Below are positions 45,364 through 54,425 of a stretch of 64,000 nucleotides of DNA, in pieces. The position numbers and the translations under genes are program-made. The number at the start of each line of letters is the position of its first letter. Position 1 is the first letter of the stretch. The notes below the pieces were generated by a model that had not been told where the DNA came from, made no database searches, and saw only the letters and a list, made by a program, of their open reading frames with translations. Origin of the DNA: Hyphomicrobiales bacterium (GTDB lineage: Bacteria > Pseudomonadota > Alphaproteobacteria > Rhizobiales > Xanthobacteraceae); contig WHTP01000004.1 of NCBI GenBank assembly GCA_009377695.1, forward strand, positions 25,444 through 89,443, written 5' to 3'.

Positions 45364-47153
45364 TGCGGCGCAGGCGCTGCGCTCTTGCCCGACGTCAGCT
45401 CGGCGACCTTGCGGATGTGCGCGACCTGGTTTCGCGCGCCCTCGTTGTGCGTGAAGATTTCGAGCGTCTCGGTCTCGTCGTCGGTGACCGGCGCGATCGC
45501 ACGGTCGGTATAGGGCTTGAGCGCCTGCTCCTGACGGGCCTGGCGACGCATGCGCGACAGTTCAAGCCATCGCTTCGCCAGCCGGATGTGCTTCCATACC
45601 AACGCCAGCGTGTTCTTCGGATAGAAGATCCATGCCGGCTCGATGGGAAGCCCGGGCCGCCGGTCGGTGCGGTACTTGAGACGGAAGCATCCTGCCTGCA
45701 GCGGGTGCAAGCCTTCGATCGGCATTGACGACGAGAAGATGCACAACACGGATTGCAGGCGGGACATGCCATGCGCGCCCAGCGCCTGAGCGCGGCGCAC
45801 GATCGTCAGCATGTGCTCGGGCGTGTAGTAGGCCGACCAGGCCTGCCGGTACACCTTCTCCCATTCTTGCTTCGTCATCCGGGAATGGCCGGTCGTAACA
45901 TGCTCGAGGTCGTACTTGTTCATGTCGGGATCCATCCAGACCCCCTTCTGCCACAGCACCTTATGATCCTCCGAGCCGGGCAGTGGCGTCAGGAAGAAGA
46001 ATTCGAGGATGTCGAGCGGCAATTCCTTCTTGATGATCTCGATGTCCTGAAGAATGGATTGGGGCGTGTCGCCCGGGAAGCCGAGGATGTAGCCGGCATA
46101 GAGCAGCACGCCCGCGTGCTTCCACGCGAGCATCATCTTGCGGTAGTCGGTGATCTTGTTCTGCCGCTTCTTCGCGCCGAGCAGATTGTCCGGATTGATG
46201 TTCTCAAGCCCGATAAAGACCTTGTGGACGCCGGCGCGTGCGGCTTTCTGGATAAAGTTCGGAATTTTATGACAGGCAGTGTCGACCTGAATGATCAGCC
46301 TGATGTCGATCTTGTCGCGTTCGCGAATCCGGATCAGCCGGTCGAAAATCGGCTCCCAATCCTTGTTGCGCGCGAAGTTGTCGTCGGTGATGAAGAAGTG
46401 GCGGATGCCCTGCGCCCAGTGCTGCTTGATCAATCCTTCGACGTCGTCCGGCGACCGGCGGCGTGACTTGCGTCCCTGCACATTGATGATCGTACAGAAC
46501 GAGCACTGGAACGGGCAGCCGCGGCCGGCGTCGAAGCTTCCGTAATGGTCGTATACGCGCGTGATGGTCTCGCGTGGAAGAAACGGCGTCGGCGCCGCTT
46601 CGATCCCGGGAAGATCGTTCATGTAGTTATAGAGGGGCTTCAGCGTCCGCGTGGCGGCGCCGCGCAGGATCTCGTCAATGCGCCCCTCGGCCTCGCCTGC
46701 GAACAGGGTGCAACCGAGGTCGAGCGCCTCGCGCAGATCTCCCGGCATCTCGGGCAACATCGCGAGCAGGCCCGATACGTGGAAGCCGCCGATCACAACC
46801 GGGACGTCTGCTTGCCGCAGCGGGCGCGCGATGTCCATCGCGCGCGGAAACTGGTTCGACTGCACGCCGACCAAGCCGACCATTCCGAAGCCGTCATGCT
46901 TGCGGAGCAGATCGATGATCGTGCGAGGCTTGATGCGGGTATTGGTCTCGTCGATCGCGGTGATGTCGATGTCGACGTCGGAGCCGAGGACCTGCCGCGC
47001 GGCAGCATCATGAGCGAGCGTATAGACGCAAGCCAGCGAATTGGAGGGAATCGAGGAGCGCCACCACTGGATGACATAGCCGTCGTCGTCGTAATGCGAC
47101 GGCTTGATCAGCACGAGCTGAAAGCGGCGCTTCGTTGCGGCCGGTGCCAACAC
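45360..47153 (-). CDS. B12-binding domain radical SAM protein
   Basis: A 597-aa protein with an N-terminal cobalamin-binding-like domain (residues about 10-170, with GLVGVQSNQFPRAMDIAR and VPVVIGGFHVSG) and a radical SAM domain with the CxxxCxxC cluster motif in GRGCPFQCSFCTIINVQGRKSR near residue 208-220. A C-terminal segment of about 200 residues contains YYTPEHMLTIVRRAQ. The family resembles the MiaB/HpnJ-related B12-radical SAM proteins, with no assigned reaction. The start is GTG at 47153. The stop TAG lies in repeat E7; E8, in inverted orientation, lies 65 bp upstream of its start. Confidence 0.88.
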   Translation of the reverse strand: MLAPAATKRRFQLVLIKPSHYDDDGYVIQWWRSSIPSNSLACVYTLAHDAAARQVLGSDVDIDITAIDETNTRIKPRTIIDLLRKHDGFGMVGLVGVQSNQFPRAMDIARPLRQADVPVVIGGFHVSGLLAMLPEMPGDLREALDLGCTLFAGEAEGRIDEILRGAATRTLKPLYNYMNDLPGIEAAPTPFLPRETITRVYDHYGSFDAGRGCPFQCSFCTIINVQGRKSRRRSPDDVEGLIKQHWAQGIRHFFITDDNFARNKDWEPIFDRLIRIRERDKIDIRLIIQVDTACHKIPNFIQKAARAGVHKVFIGLENINPDNLLGAKKRQNKITDYRKMMLAWKHAGVLLYAGYILGFPGDTPQSILQDIEIIKKELPLDILEFFFLTPLPGSEDHKVLWQKGVWMDPDMNKYDLEHVTTGHSRMTKQEWEKVYRQAWSAYYTPEHMLTIVRRAQALGAHGMSRLQSVLCIFSSSMPIEGLHPLQAGCFRLKYRTDRRPGLPIEPAWIFYPKNTLALVWKHIRLAKRWLELSRMRRQARQEQALKPYTDRAIAPVTDDETETLEIFTHNEGARNQVAHIRKVAELTSGKSAAPAPH

Positions 47154-47218
47154 GGTCCCAACCCCCCGTTACGTTCCCCTCAGATCATCGCACAAAGTTA
47201 TTGAAACAGAAACCCTGA

Positions 47219-47384
47219 CTAGTGCCCCGATTCCGAAGTTCGTACCATTTCACAGCGGCCTCTTATACGAACTTCGGAATCGAAGGACACTAGCAACTCT
47301 TTGAATCTAGTGTGGCTTTGGTTCAGAGGTCCGCATGTCGGACCCGCCGCGAGAATGATGCGGACTTCTGAGCCACCACACTAG
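47219..47384 (-). repeat. CTAG composite repeat E8 (B-linker-A, inverted)
   Basis: Module B at 47219-47293, linker 47294-47306 and module A at 47307-47384, i.e. the reverse complement orientation of E7. Inner A arms (TTCAGAGGTCCGCA / TGCGGACTTCTGAG) hold only by G-T wobble at two places, so this copy is slightly decayed. Confidence 0.92.
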
Positions 47385-47412
47385 CTAGCGTCCCGTTTCC
47401 GCTCCGTCCCCT

Positions 47413-48180
47413 CTATCCACGATCCCATTGCATGGGGGCAATCCGAGGGTCTGCCGCAAAGGCCTTCCTGTCAAACGGCAGCGAGACTGCCGGGTTTTCG
47501 CAAACGGCACGGATACCACTGCTGCCGACGTGAAGGTGCCAGGTCTGCCGATCCACGACATCGTGCGCGGCAAAGCCCCGGCACGTCAGCAACGCGACAT
47601 TCGCGCGCGCGCGCGGGTCGCGTGCGGACTCATACCGGATCGCTTCGATCTCCGTCGAACGTGCGACATCGGCAAGGTCGAGACAGGCCGAATAGTTGAC
47701 GAGATGAGTCCAGGCGCTTCGATCGCGCACGAATGGCGGACGCATCAGGTCGAGCGCAAGCAGCGTTGCAATCTCCGTCGCGAACGCAGTGTGCTCGGCC
47801 GGATTGGCCGGCCATGGCGTGGCGGGACTTTCCGCGAAGAACAGTAGCCGATGAAATGCCGCCTCGGCGATCGCCGTGTCGACGAATTCCGCGCAATAGA
47901 AAACGCCTTCGGACGATTCAGCGCGGCGAAATCTGGAATCGTACGGGTACGGTGCGTAGCGGAACGGGGTCAGCAGCAGATAGCCGAGATGCCGGCATTC
48001 TTCCGGAACTCTTGGCTTGATTTCGTCGATGAGCTTTTCGAGCGCCGCTTGTTCTTCGAGCGTGTCGGTGAGCTTCATGGTCGAGATCTTGGATTGCGCC
48101 TCGACCACGCGCCAACCACGCAGGCGCAGCGCGCCGGCCCTAGATCTGAGCGCGCCGGGTGTCCAGGTATTGGATGACAT
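47413..48180 (-). CDS. RES-domain toxin (RES-Xre toxin-antitoxin system)
   Basis: A 255-aa RES-domain protein. RES toxins degrade NAD+. Motifs: YLLLTPFRYAPYPYDSRFRR (N-terminal RES segment with R and Y), GVFYCAEFVDTAIAEAAFHRLLF (the E-containing helix) and a C-terminal THLVNYSACLDLADVARS with YESARDPRARANVALLTCRGF. Directly downstream of a DUF2384-type antitoxin, which is the RES-Xre operon order. The ATG at 48180 overlaps the antitoxin gene by 41 nt; a shorter start around 48075 (MKLTDTLEEQ) would remove that overlap. Membership is clear. Confidence 0.88.
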   Translation of the reverse strand: MSSNTWTPGALRSRAGALRLRGWRVVEAQSKISTMKLTDTLEEQAALEKLIDEIKPRVPEECRHLGYLLLTPFRYAPYPYDSRFRRAESSEGVFYCAEFVDTAIAEAAFHRLLFFAESPATPWPANPAEHTAFATEIATLLALDLMRPPFVRDRSAWTHLVNYSACLDLADVARSTEIEAIRYESARDPRARANVALLTCRGFAAHDVVDRQTWHLHVGSSGIRAVCENPAVSLPFDRKAFAADPRIAPMQWDRG

Positions 48181-48523
48181 TCACCAGACCACCGACCGTC
48201 TGAATGAGATTAATGGGGGCGTCGCGCAATGCGACGTTGTGATTGACGAGCCATGCTCTCGCAACGGTCTCGTCGCCGCCGACGATGGCATCCAACGATC
48301 GATAGAGGCGCACCAACAGCACGCTCAACTCGAACGCCTTGTCATCGCGATTGAGCTGATAGTCGCCCTTGGTCATGCGCGAGATGGTCGCCTCCGAAAG
48401 CCCGACGACGGTCGCGAGCGTCCGGTTTTTGAGGCCGAGCTTTTCTGCCGCTCGCGACGTGGCTTTCGTCACGGCGGCAACCTCTACGTTCTTCGACCGG
48501 GGCGGGGGGCTGGCTCTGGCCAT
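48140..48523 (-). CDS. Xre/MbcA/ParS-type antitoxin (DUF2384)
   Basis: A 127-aa antitoxin. The N-terminal half has a Xre-like helix-turn-helix ([26 protein letters not shown]) and the C-terminal half the DUF2384 toxin-binding domain with [51 protein letters not shown], the usual antitoxin ending. I use the ATG at 48523, which has GGAAGG upstream; an ATG at 48541 overlaps the operator palindrome. It probably represses its own promoter by binding the palindromes at 48533-48576. Confidence 0.9.
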   Translation of the reverse strand: MARASPPPRSKNVEVAAVTKATSRAAEKLGLKNRTLATVVGLSEATISRMTKGDYQLNRDDKAFELSVLLVRLYRSLDAIVGGDETVARAWLVNHNVALRDAPINLIQTVGGLVNVIQYLDTRRAQI

Positions 48524-48532
48524 AGCCACCTT

Positions 48533-48576
48533 CCTTTCCATGGAAAATATAGTGCTGTTTCCTTTCCATGGAAAGG
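48533..48576. promoter_or_regulatory. Twin palindromic operator upstream of the antitoxin gene
   Basis: Two copies of TTTCCATGGAAA, one at 48535-48546 and one at 48563-48574 (within a perfect 16-bp palindrome CCTTTCCATGGAAAGG), with centres 28 bp apart. Between them lies the AT-rich AATATAGTGCTG. This spacing and the position just ahead of the antitoxin start are as expected for Xre-family autorepression. Confidence 0.8.
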
Positions 48577-48683
48577 GGAGGGAGAAAGAAAGCTGCGAGC
48601 AATTTCTTCGTCGGGGAAATTATGGGCCTCGAGCCCGTCTTTCCACTATTTGGCGGGCTCTTCGTTGCCTGCCGTGCGCCCAT

Positions 48684-48712
48684 CTTGATGGGGGCTTGCC
48701 GGTTTCCCATGT
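48684..48712 (+). promoter_or_regulatory. Putative RpoH promoter of htpX
   Basis: CTTG at 48684-48687, an 18-nt spacer, and CCCATGT at 48706-48712: a fair match to the sigma-32 consensus, 74 bp before the htpX start. HtpX is heat-induced in other bacteria, which supports the call, but the -35 is short. Confidence 0.5.
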
Positions 48713-48785
48713 GTTCCAGCGGCGGCATGCTCGCCGTCTCGCCGATCTGCCCGAGGCAACCACGATCGGCCGTTGGGAGAGGACC

Positions 48786-49730
48786 ATGAACTACGTGCGG
48801 ACTGCCATCCTGCTTGCGGGGCTCACGGCCCTGTTCATGGCCGTCGGCTATTTGATCGGCGGACCGACCGGCGCCCTGATCGCACTGGTCGTCGCAGCCG
48901 GCATGAACCTGTTCAGCTACTGGAAATCCGACAAGATGGTGCTGTCGATGTACGGCGCCCATCAGGTCGATGAGCAATCGGCGCCCGACCTGGTGCGCTT
49001 GGTGCGCGAGCTGGCCACCCGGGCCGGCTTGCCGATGCCGAAAGTGTTCATCATGGACGACGCGCAGCCCAACGCGTTCGCCACCGGACGCAATCCGGAG
49101 AACGCGGCGGTCGCGGTCACGACCGGGCTGCTCAACACGCTGAGCCGCGACGAAGTCGGCGGCGTCATCGCGCATGAGCTGGCGCACATCAAGAATCACG
49201 ACACCCTGATCATGACGATCACGGCGACGATCGCCGGAGCAATCTCGATGCTGGCGCAGTTCGGCATGTTCTTCGGCGGCAACCGTGACAACCAAGGCTT
49301 CGGAATCATCGGCACGCTCGCCATGGTGATCCTGGCCCCGATCGCCGCCATGCTGGTCCAGATGGCGATCAGCCGGACACGCGAATACTCGGCCGACCGG
49401 CTCGGTGCGATGATCCAGGGCACGCCCGCGCCGCTGATGTCGGGTTTGGTCAAAATCTCCGGCGCCGCCCACCAGATCGAGAACGCGACCGCGGAGCAGA
49501 ACCCCGCCACTGCGCACATGTTCATCGTCAACCCGCTGATCGGCGGGCACGGCTGGGACAATCTGTTCGCGACGCACCCCTCGACCGAAAACCGGATCGC
49601 GGCGCTGCAGCAGCTCGCGTCGCAAATGGGCGTGGGCGGCGGATTCGGCAGTGCACCGCGCCGGCCGGCGGCGCCGCCGGTCTCTGGCGGCAGCCCCTGG
49701 GGCGTCCGGCGCGGCGGTCCGTGGGGGTAA
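48786..49730 (+). CDS. htpX: Zinc metalloprotease HtpX
   Basis: HtpX is an inner-membrane M48 protease that degrades misfolded membrane proteins. The 314-aa protein has two N-terminal membrane helices (about residues 5-45), the zinc motif HELAH near residue 132 in [14 protein letters not shown], two further helices (about 145-200), and [13 protein letters not shown]. The C-terminal [10 protein letters not shown] is typical. A glycine- and proline-rich tail ([15 protein letters not shown]) ends the protein. The ATG at 48786 has GGGAGAGG upstream; the upstream frame to 48369 overlaps the antitoxin and is not coding. Confidence 0.95.
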   Translation: MNYVRTAILLAGLTALFMAVGYLIGGPTGALIALVVAAGMNLFSYWKSDKMVLSMYGAHQVDEQSAPDLVRLVRELATRAGLPMPKVFIMDDAQPNAFATGRNPENAAVAVTTGLLNTLSRDEVGGVIAHELAHIKNHDTLIMTITATIAGAISMLAQFGMFFGGNRDNQGFGIIGTLAMVILAPIAAMLVQMAISRTREYSADRLGAMIQGTPAPLMSGLVKISGAAHQIENATAEQNPATAHMFIVNPLIGGHGWDNLFATHPSTENRIAALQQLASQMGVGGGFGSAPRRPAAPPVSGGSPWGVRRGGPWG

Positions 49731-49782
49731 CGCGGGCCAATTGTGACGTTATTGAATACGTGCGCATTGAATACGTGCGCGG

Positions 49783-49948
49783 CTAGTGTCCCGATTCCGA
49801 AGTTCGTATCATCTTGCGGCGCGTTCGTTTACGAACTTCGGAATCGAAGGACACTAGCAACTCTTTGAATCTAGTGTGGCTTTGGTTCAGAAGTCCACAT
49901 TTCGGACTCGCCGCAAGAATGATGCGGACTTCTGAACCGCCACACTAC
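49783..49948 (-). repeat. CTAG composite repeat E9 (B-linker-A, inverted)
   Basis: Module B at 49783-49857, linker 49858-49870 and module A at 49871-49948, in the same orientation as E8. The last CTAG has become CTAC. It lies between htpX and rsmB. Confidence 0.9.
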
Positions 49949-49986
49949 CGCTCGAAGTCGGCTGGAATTCGTGCGACAGGGACCGC

Positions 49987-51321
49987 ATGAATTCCCGTGC
50001 TTCATCGCCGGAACCGCAGGGCCTCGCGTCGCGGCGGATCGCGGCCGACATCCTTGAAGGCGTGCTGCGCCGGAGTCGTTCATTGGACGACCAGCTCGAC
50101 GGGGGCGCGACGCATCCCGGTCTTGCCTCCCTGCCGGATCGCGACCGCGCCCTGACCCGGCGGCTGGTCGCGACCGTGCTGCGCCGGCTGGGCACGCTCC
50201 GTTATCTCCTGGGCCTCTATCTCGACCGCGGCATTCCGGCCGACTCGCCGCGGGTCGAGGCCGCGCTGCTCGTCGGCGCTGCGCAGATCCTCTGGCTCGA
50301 CGTGCCCGACCATGCGGCCGTCGACCTCTCGGTGCGGCTCGTGCAGGCGGACCGCCGGGCGGCGCGCTATGCCGGACTGGTCAACGCCGTGCTGCGCCGA
50401 GTTGTCCAAAACGCTGCACAGCAATTGCGCGACAAAGACACCGTCGCACTCGACACACCGGACTGGCTGATGGCGCGCTGGCAGCGGGCGTATGGCACTG
50501 AGCTTGCGCATTCCATCGCTGCGGCCAATGGCCGAGAGCCGGCGCTCGACATCTCGGTGAAATCCGATCCGGCGCATTGGGCCGACGCGCTCGGCGGCAC
50601 AGTGCTGCCCACCGGAACGGTGCGCGCGATCGTGCATGGACCGGTGCCACGCCTGCCGGGCTATGCCGACGGTGCTTGGTGGGTGCAGGACGCCGCGGCG
50701 GCACTGCCGGCGCAACTGCTGGGCGATGTGCGCGGCAAGTCGGTCGCCGATCTCTGCGCGGCGCCCGGCGGCAAGACCGCGCAGCTTGCCGCCGCCGGCG
50801 CCCGCGTGACTGCGGTCGATCGCTCGGCACCGCGGCTCGAGCGCCTGAAGCAGAACCTCGCGCGGCTCGGCCTCGCCGCCGACACCGTCACCGCCGATGT
50901 GACCGAGTGGCAATCAGAGCCGTTCGACGCGGTGCTGCTCGACGCCCCCTGCTCGGCGACCGGCACCATCCGCCGCCATCCCGACATTCCCTGGCTCAAG
51001 CGCGAATCGGACATCGCCACGCTCGCCAGCCTGCAGCGCCGCCTGCTGGCGCGCGCGGTCGAACTGACCAGGCCGGGCGGCCTCATCGTCTATTGCACCT
51101 GTTCGCTCGAGCCCGAGGAAGGCATCGAACCTGTGGCCGAGCTAATGGCCCAGGATTCTCGCCTGCGCCGCCGCCCGGTTGCGGCGAGCGAGATCCATGG
51201 CGTCGCGGAACTCGTTGACAGCGCCGGTGACCTGCGCACCCTGCCCTGCCAACTGCCTGATTCTAATCCACAAATGGCTGGCCTCGACGGGTTCTACGCT
51301 TGCCGCCTGGAGCGTGCGTAG
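49987..51321 (+). CDS. rsmB: 16S rRNA (cytosine-C5)-methyltransferase RsmB
   Basis: RsmB methylates C967 of 16S rRNA. The 444-aa protein has an N-terminal NusB-like RNA-binding domain (about residues 10-140) and a methyltransferase domain with SAM motif LCAAPGGKTAQLAAAGARVTAVDRS near residue 255, the catalytic PCSATGTIRRHPDIPWLK near residue 320 and the other catalytic segment VYCTCSLEPEEG near residue 368. The ATG has AGGGA upstream. The heparinase gene begins 91 bp later. Confidence 0.95.
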   Translation: MNSRASSPEPQGLASRRIAADILEGVLRRSRSLDDQLDGGATHPGLASLPDRDRALTRRLVATVLRRLGTLRYLLGLYLDRGIPADSPRVEAALLVGAAQILWLDVPDHAAVDLSVRLVQADRRAARYAGLVNAVLRRVVQNAAQQLRDKDTVALDTPDWLMARWQRAYGTELAHSIAAANGREPALDISVKSDPAHWADALGGTVLPTGTVRAIVHGPVPRLPGYADGAWWVQDAAAALPAQLLGDVRGKSVADLCAAPGGKTAQLAAAGARVTAVDRSAPRLERLKQNLARLGLAADTVTADVTEWQSEPFDAVLLDAPCSATGTIRRHPDIPWLKRESDIATLASLQRRLLARAVELTRPGGLIVYCTCSLEPEEGIEPVAELMAQDSRLRRRPVAASEIHGVAELVDSAGDLRTLPCQLPDSNPQMAGLDGFYACRLERA

Positions 51322-51412
51322 CCCAACCGCAGATTGGCCGCCGTCGTACCGTTCGGGTATGGTCCCGCCGCGGGACGCATGGCACGCCCGCAGTCAGGGA
51401 GCCCACACCTCG

Positions 51413-53167
51413 ATGTCGCGCGCTTCGGTCGCGGAACGGACCCGATTGTCCGTCTTTCTCGCGCGGGGTTTGGCTCGCAAGCTGCTCGGCCGGTTGACCG
51501 GGTTCTCGCTCGCGCGCCTGCCGTTCCTGCCGGGCGCGCCCGACCGGCTGGTGATCGCACCACAGGACCTGCGCACGGCCGATGCCACACGCGCGAGCGA
51601 GATCTATGCCGGCCGCTTCTCGTTCGGCGGCAAGGTGGTGGTGTGCGACGCGCGCTCACCGTTCGACGTCAAGGCCCCGTCCGAGGATTGGGCCGTCGCC
51701 CTGCACGGTTTTAGCTGGCTGCGTCACCTGCGCGCCGCGGACTCCGGAATCACCCGCGCCAATGCACGCGCGCTGGTTGACGAATGGATCACGCTGCAGG
51801 GCTCCGGCAGTGGAGTCGCGAAGCGCCCCGAGGTCATGGCGCGCCGGATCATTTCCTGGATCAGTCAAGCGCCCCTCGTGCTCGACGACTCGGACGTGCG
51901 GTTCTATCGCCGCTTCCTGCGCAGTCTCACCCGCCAGGTCCGGCAGTTGCGTCACACCGCGGCCGGCGCGCGCGATGGCGTGCCGCGCTTGTTGTCGATG
52001 ATCGCCGTGATGTACGCGTCGCTGTGCATGGCGAACCAGGCGAAGCACATCAAGACCGCCGCGAAACGCCTGAGCGACGAACTTGAACGCCAGGTCCTGC
52101 CGGACGGCGGACATCTCAGCCGCAATCCCGGCGCACTGATCGAGATCTTGGTCGACCTCCTGCCGCTGCGGCAGGTGTTCACGTCGCGCAACGTGCCGCC
52201 GCCGGCGCCACTGATGCATGCGATCGACCGCATGATGCCGATGCTGCGCTTCTTCCGGCACGGCGACGGGAATTTCGCGCTGTTCAACGGCATGGGGCCG
52301 ACGCGCTCCGACATCCTGAGTACGATCCTCGCTTATGACGACGCGCGCGGAACGCCGGTCGCGAACGCCGCCCATTCCGGCTACCAGCGGCTCGAGGCCG
52401 GCAACACCGTTGTCATCATGGATACCGGACAACCACCGCCGATGCCGGCGAGCCAGGAGGCGCATGCCGGCTGCCTGTCGTTCGAACTGTCCGCCAAATT
52501 CAACCGCATCGTCGTGAATTGCGGCCTGCCGGCAAGCGGCCGCGATAGCTGGCGGCAGGTCGCGCGCGCCACCAGCGCGCATTCGACCGCGGCATTCAAC
52601 GACGTGTCGTCATGCCGCTTCATCGAATCCGGGCCGATCCGGCGCTTGCTACAGGGCGCGCCGATCATCACGGGGCCGCGGAATGTCGAAACGGCGCGGG
52701 AGGAGGGCGAAGAAGGCGCGCAGGTATTGCGGACGTCGCATGACGGCTATGCCGAAAATTTCGGCGTCATCCATCGCCGCGCGCTGATGCTGTCCGCCGA
52801 CGGCAGCCGGCTCGATGGCGAGGACGTGTTCAATCCGCTGAACGACGAGATTTCCGCCAATCACGACCAGTTCGCGCTGCGTTTCCACCTGCATCCGTCG
52901 GTCAAGGCCAACCGCTTGCAGGACTCCCACGGGGCCATGCTGATGTTGCCCAACCGGGAGGTCTGGACCTTCAGCGCCTACGAGGACCGTATCGAGATCG
53001 AGGAAAGCGTCTACCTCGCAGGCAATGACGGACCGCGGCGCACGCTCCAGGTCGTGGTCTACGGCCGCGCCCGTAAAGTACCGCGGGTGCAGTGGACGTT
53101 CTCGATGGTCGCCGCATCACCGCTGCCTGCGCGCCGCGGACGCGGCGAGGAGCCGAAGCTGCTATGA
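51413..53167 (+). CDS. Heparinase II/III-family protein
   Basis: A 584-aa protein of the heparinase II/III superfamily (polysaccharide lyase fold). The N-terminal part is the rhizobial version with SRASVAERTRLSVFLARGLARKLL and RASEIYAGRFSFGGKVVVCDARSPFDV; the C-terminal beta-sandwich domain begins near GNTVVIMDTGQPPP. Its substrate is unknown, perhaps an own-cell exopolysaccharide. I start at the ATG at 51413; ATG at 51359 (18 residues longer) is an option. Such genes usually sit between rsmB and purH in Rhizobiales. Confidence 0.88.
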   Translation: MSRASVAERTRLSVFLARGLARKLLGRLTGFSLARLPFLPGAPDRLVIAPQDLRTADATRASEIYAGRFSFGGKVVVCDARSPFDVKAPSEDWAVALHGFSWLRHLRAADSGITRANARALVDEWITLQGSGSGVAKRPEVMARRIISWISQAPLVLDDSDVRFYRRFLRSLTRQVRQLRHTAAGARDGVPRLLSMIAVMYASLCMANQAKHIKTAAKRLSDELERQVLPDGGHLSRNPGALIEILVDLLPLRQVFTSRNVPPPAPLMHAIDRMMPMLRFFRHGDGNFALFNGMGPTRSDILSTILAYDDARGTPVANAAHSGYQRLEAGNTVVIMDTGQPPPMPASQEAHAGCLSFELSAKFNRIVVNCGLPASGRDSWRQVARATSAHSTAAFNDVSSCRFIESGPIRRLLQGAPIITGPRNVETAREEGEEGAQVLRTSHDGYAENFGVIHRRALMLSADGSRLDGEDVFNPLNDEISANHDQFALRFHLHPSVKANRLQDSHGAMLMLPNREVWTFSAYEDRIEIEESVYLAGNDGPRRTLQVVVYGRARKVPRVQWTFSMVAASPLPARRGRGEEPKLL

Positions 53168-53172
53168 CAGGC

Positions 53173-53341
53173 CTAGTGGCGTGGATTTGACATTCGCTAC
53201 CCCGTAGACCGCAGACTCCCACGGCGAATGTCAAATCCAAAACTCCACTGGCAGCTTATATTTGCTAGTGGTCCTTATGATTCTAACATTCGCAAAGTCG
53301 CCCGCTGAGAGGGGATGCGAATGTTAGAATCGGACCACTAT
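53173..53341 (+). repeat. CTAG composite repeat E10 (C-linker-D)
   Basis: Module C at 53173-53251: left arm CTAGTGGCGTGGATTTGACA and right arm TGTCAAATCCAAAACTCCAC, ending in CTGG instead of CTAG. The 13-nt linker CAGCTTATATTTG (53252-53264) follows, then module D at 53265-53341 with inner arms GATTCTAACATTCGCA / TGCGAATGTTAGAATC and a CTAT end. It starts 5 bp after the heparinase stop. Confidence 0.9.
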
Positions 53342-53450
53342 AGCTTGACGCCTTAACGTGCAGGAATGGACGGGGTGCCGCGATTGTCCCCGTGGCGGGC
53401 TGCGCCATCCGCGGACTAATCCGCGGTCGGAATGTTGCCGCCAAGGCGGA

Positions 53451-54425
53451 TTACGGCGCCACGCCGTGAGCCCGGCGCCAGACATCGTCAAGAATCCAAT
53501 CGAATGCCGATTGAATCCGATCATCGAGATTGTTTTCGAGCTCCCTGTAGAGCGCCCTGAACCTGGCTGTCTTGCCCGCGGCAGCCTCCAGGTCCGCTTC
53601 GCGCCATCCCCAGATCAAGCCGGCATCGCGGAATCTCGGGTGCCAGGTCTCCTCTTTGAAGTTGTCCCTGTCATTGCCGATGCAGATGACGGGACAGCCG
53701 CACGACAAGGCTTCGAAGATCGCGCTCGTGCGCTCGAAGGTCACCATCGCACGGCTTTGCCGGTAAAGCGCACCGAGCTCGGCATGCGAGCGCGGCTCTC
53801 GGATCGACAAGACGGTGTAGGGTCGGACCCACTCGGGAAATGCCGCCGTATCAATCACGGCGCGATGGCTGAACACCGCAAAGCCGTTGCGCGACGAAGG
53901 CGCGTACCGCGGAAAATAGACCGTGCGATCCACGAGCGGCATGAAAAGATCAAACGAGCGGACGCCGGCGGGCGCGTGCTCGCGCGCGCCGTCGAGAAAA
54001 TAGTCATCATTTCCGAAACTCAACTCTGCGCCGGGCTCAAGAAATCCGGGCTTATTGAGCAAATAGCGGACGACGAACCTTGCACCCCGCGGATTTCCAG
54101 CCGTGATCTCAGGATAGACAACGATCGGCTCCCGCCCCTGCCGTTTCTGCTGCTTGATGATGGACGGACTGAGGTAGCGCACTGGCAGCGGCGCATCGCT
54201 CTTCCGCGGGCGCTCGACGATGAAAGCATCGTATCCAAGCCGACAGAGATGATAGCACAGGAGGTTCATGGCCCGAGCTCCTCCCGAGAGCAAGCTGTAG
54301 GCCGGCGCCTCGACCCAAATCGGAAAGGTCTTGCGCGAGAGCGGCCCGCTTGGCGGCATATCGACCGAAAAACAGTCGATCTTGCGCGGGCGACGCCATG
54401 ACCCGGGCCGCAGCAAATTGATCAC
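53451..54425 (-). CDS. Glycosyltransferase-like protein
   Basis: A 324-aa protein with GT-B-type character: SLLSGGARAMNLLCYHLCRLGYDAF at the N-terminus, and FERTSAIFEALSCGCPVICIGNDRDNF near residue 240, which matches the E(x)7E-like donor-site segment of GT4-type enzymes. Acceptor and donor are unknown. The start is GTG at 54425, which overlaps the dioxygenase stop as GTGA, so the genes are coupled. The frame extended to 54557 overlaps the upstream gene. Lies in a block inserted between heparinase and purH. Confidence 0.78.
   Translation of the reverse strand: MINLLRPGSWRRPRKIDCFSVDMPPSGPLSRKTFPIWVEAPAYSLLSGGARAMNLLCYHLCRLGYDAFIVERPRKSDAPLPVRYLSPSIIKQQKRQGREPIVVYPEITAGNPRGARFVVRYLLNKPGFLEPGAELSFGNDDYFLDGAREHAPAGVRSFDLFMPLVDRTVYFPRYAPSSRNGFAVFSHRAVIDTAAFPEWVRPYTVLSIREPRSHAELGALYRQSRAMVTFERTSAIFEALSCGCPVICIGNDRDNFKEETWHPRFRDAGLIWGWREADLEAAAGKTARFRALYRELENNLDDRIQSAFDWILDDVWRRAHGVAP

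Noticed and set aside
53173..53341. CTAG repeats as ordinary Rho-independent terminators
   Set aside because: No T-run follows the stems, and the CTAG ends, bulges and 13-nt linker are not explained by termination.
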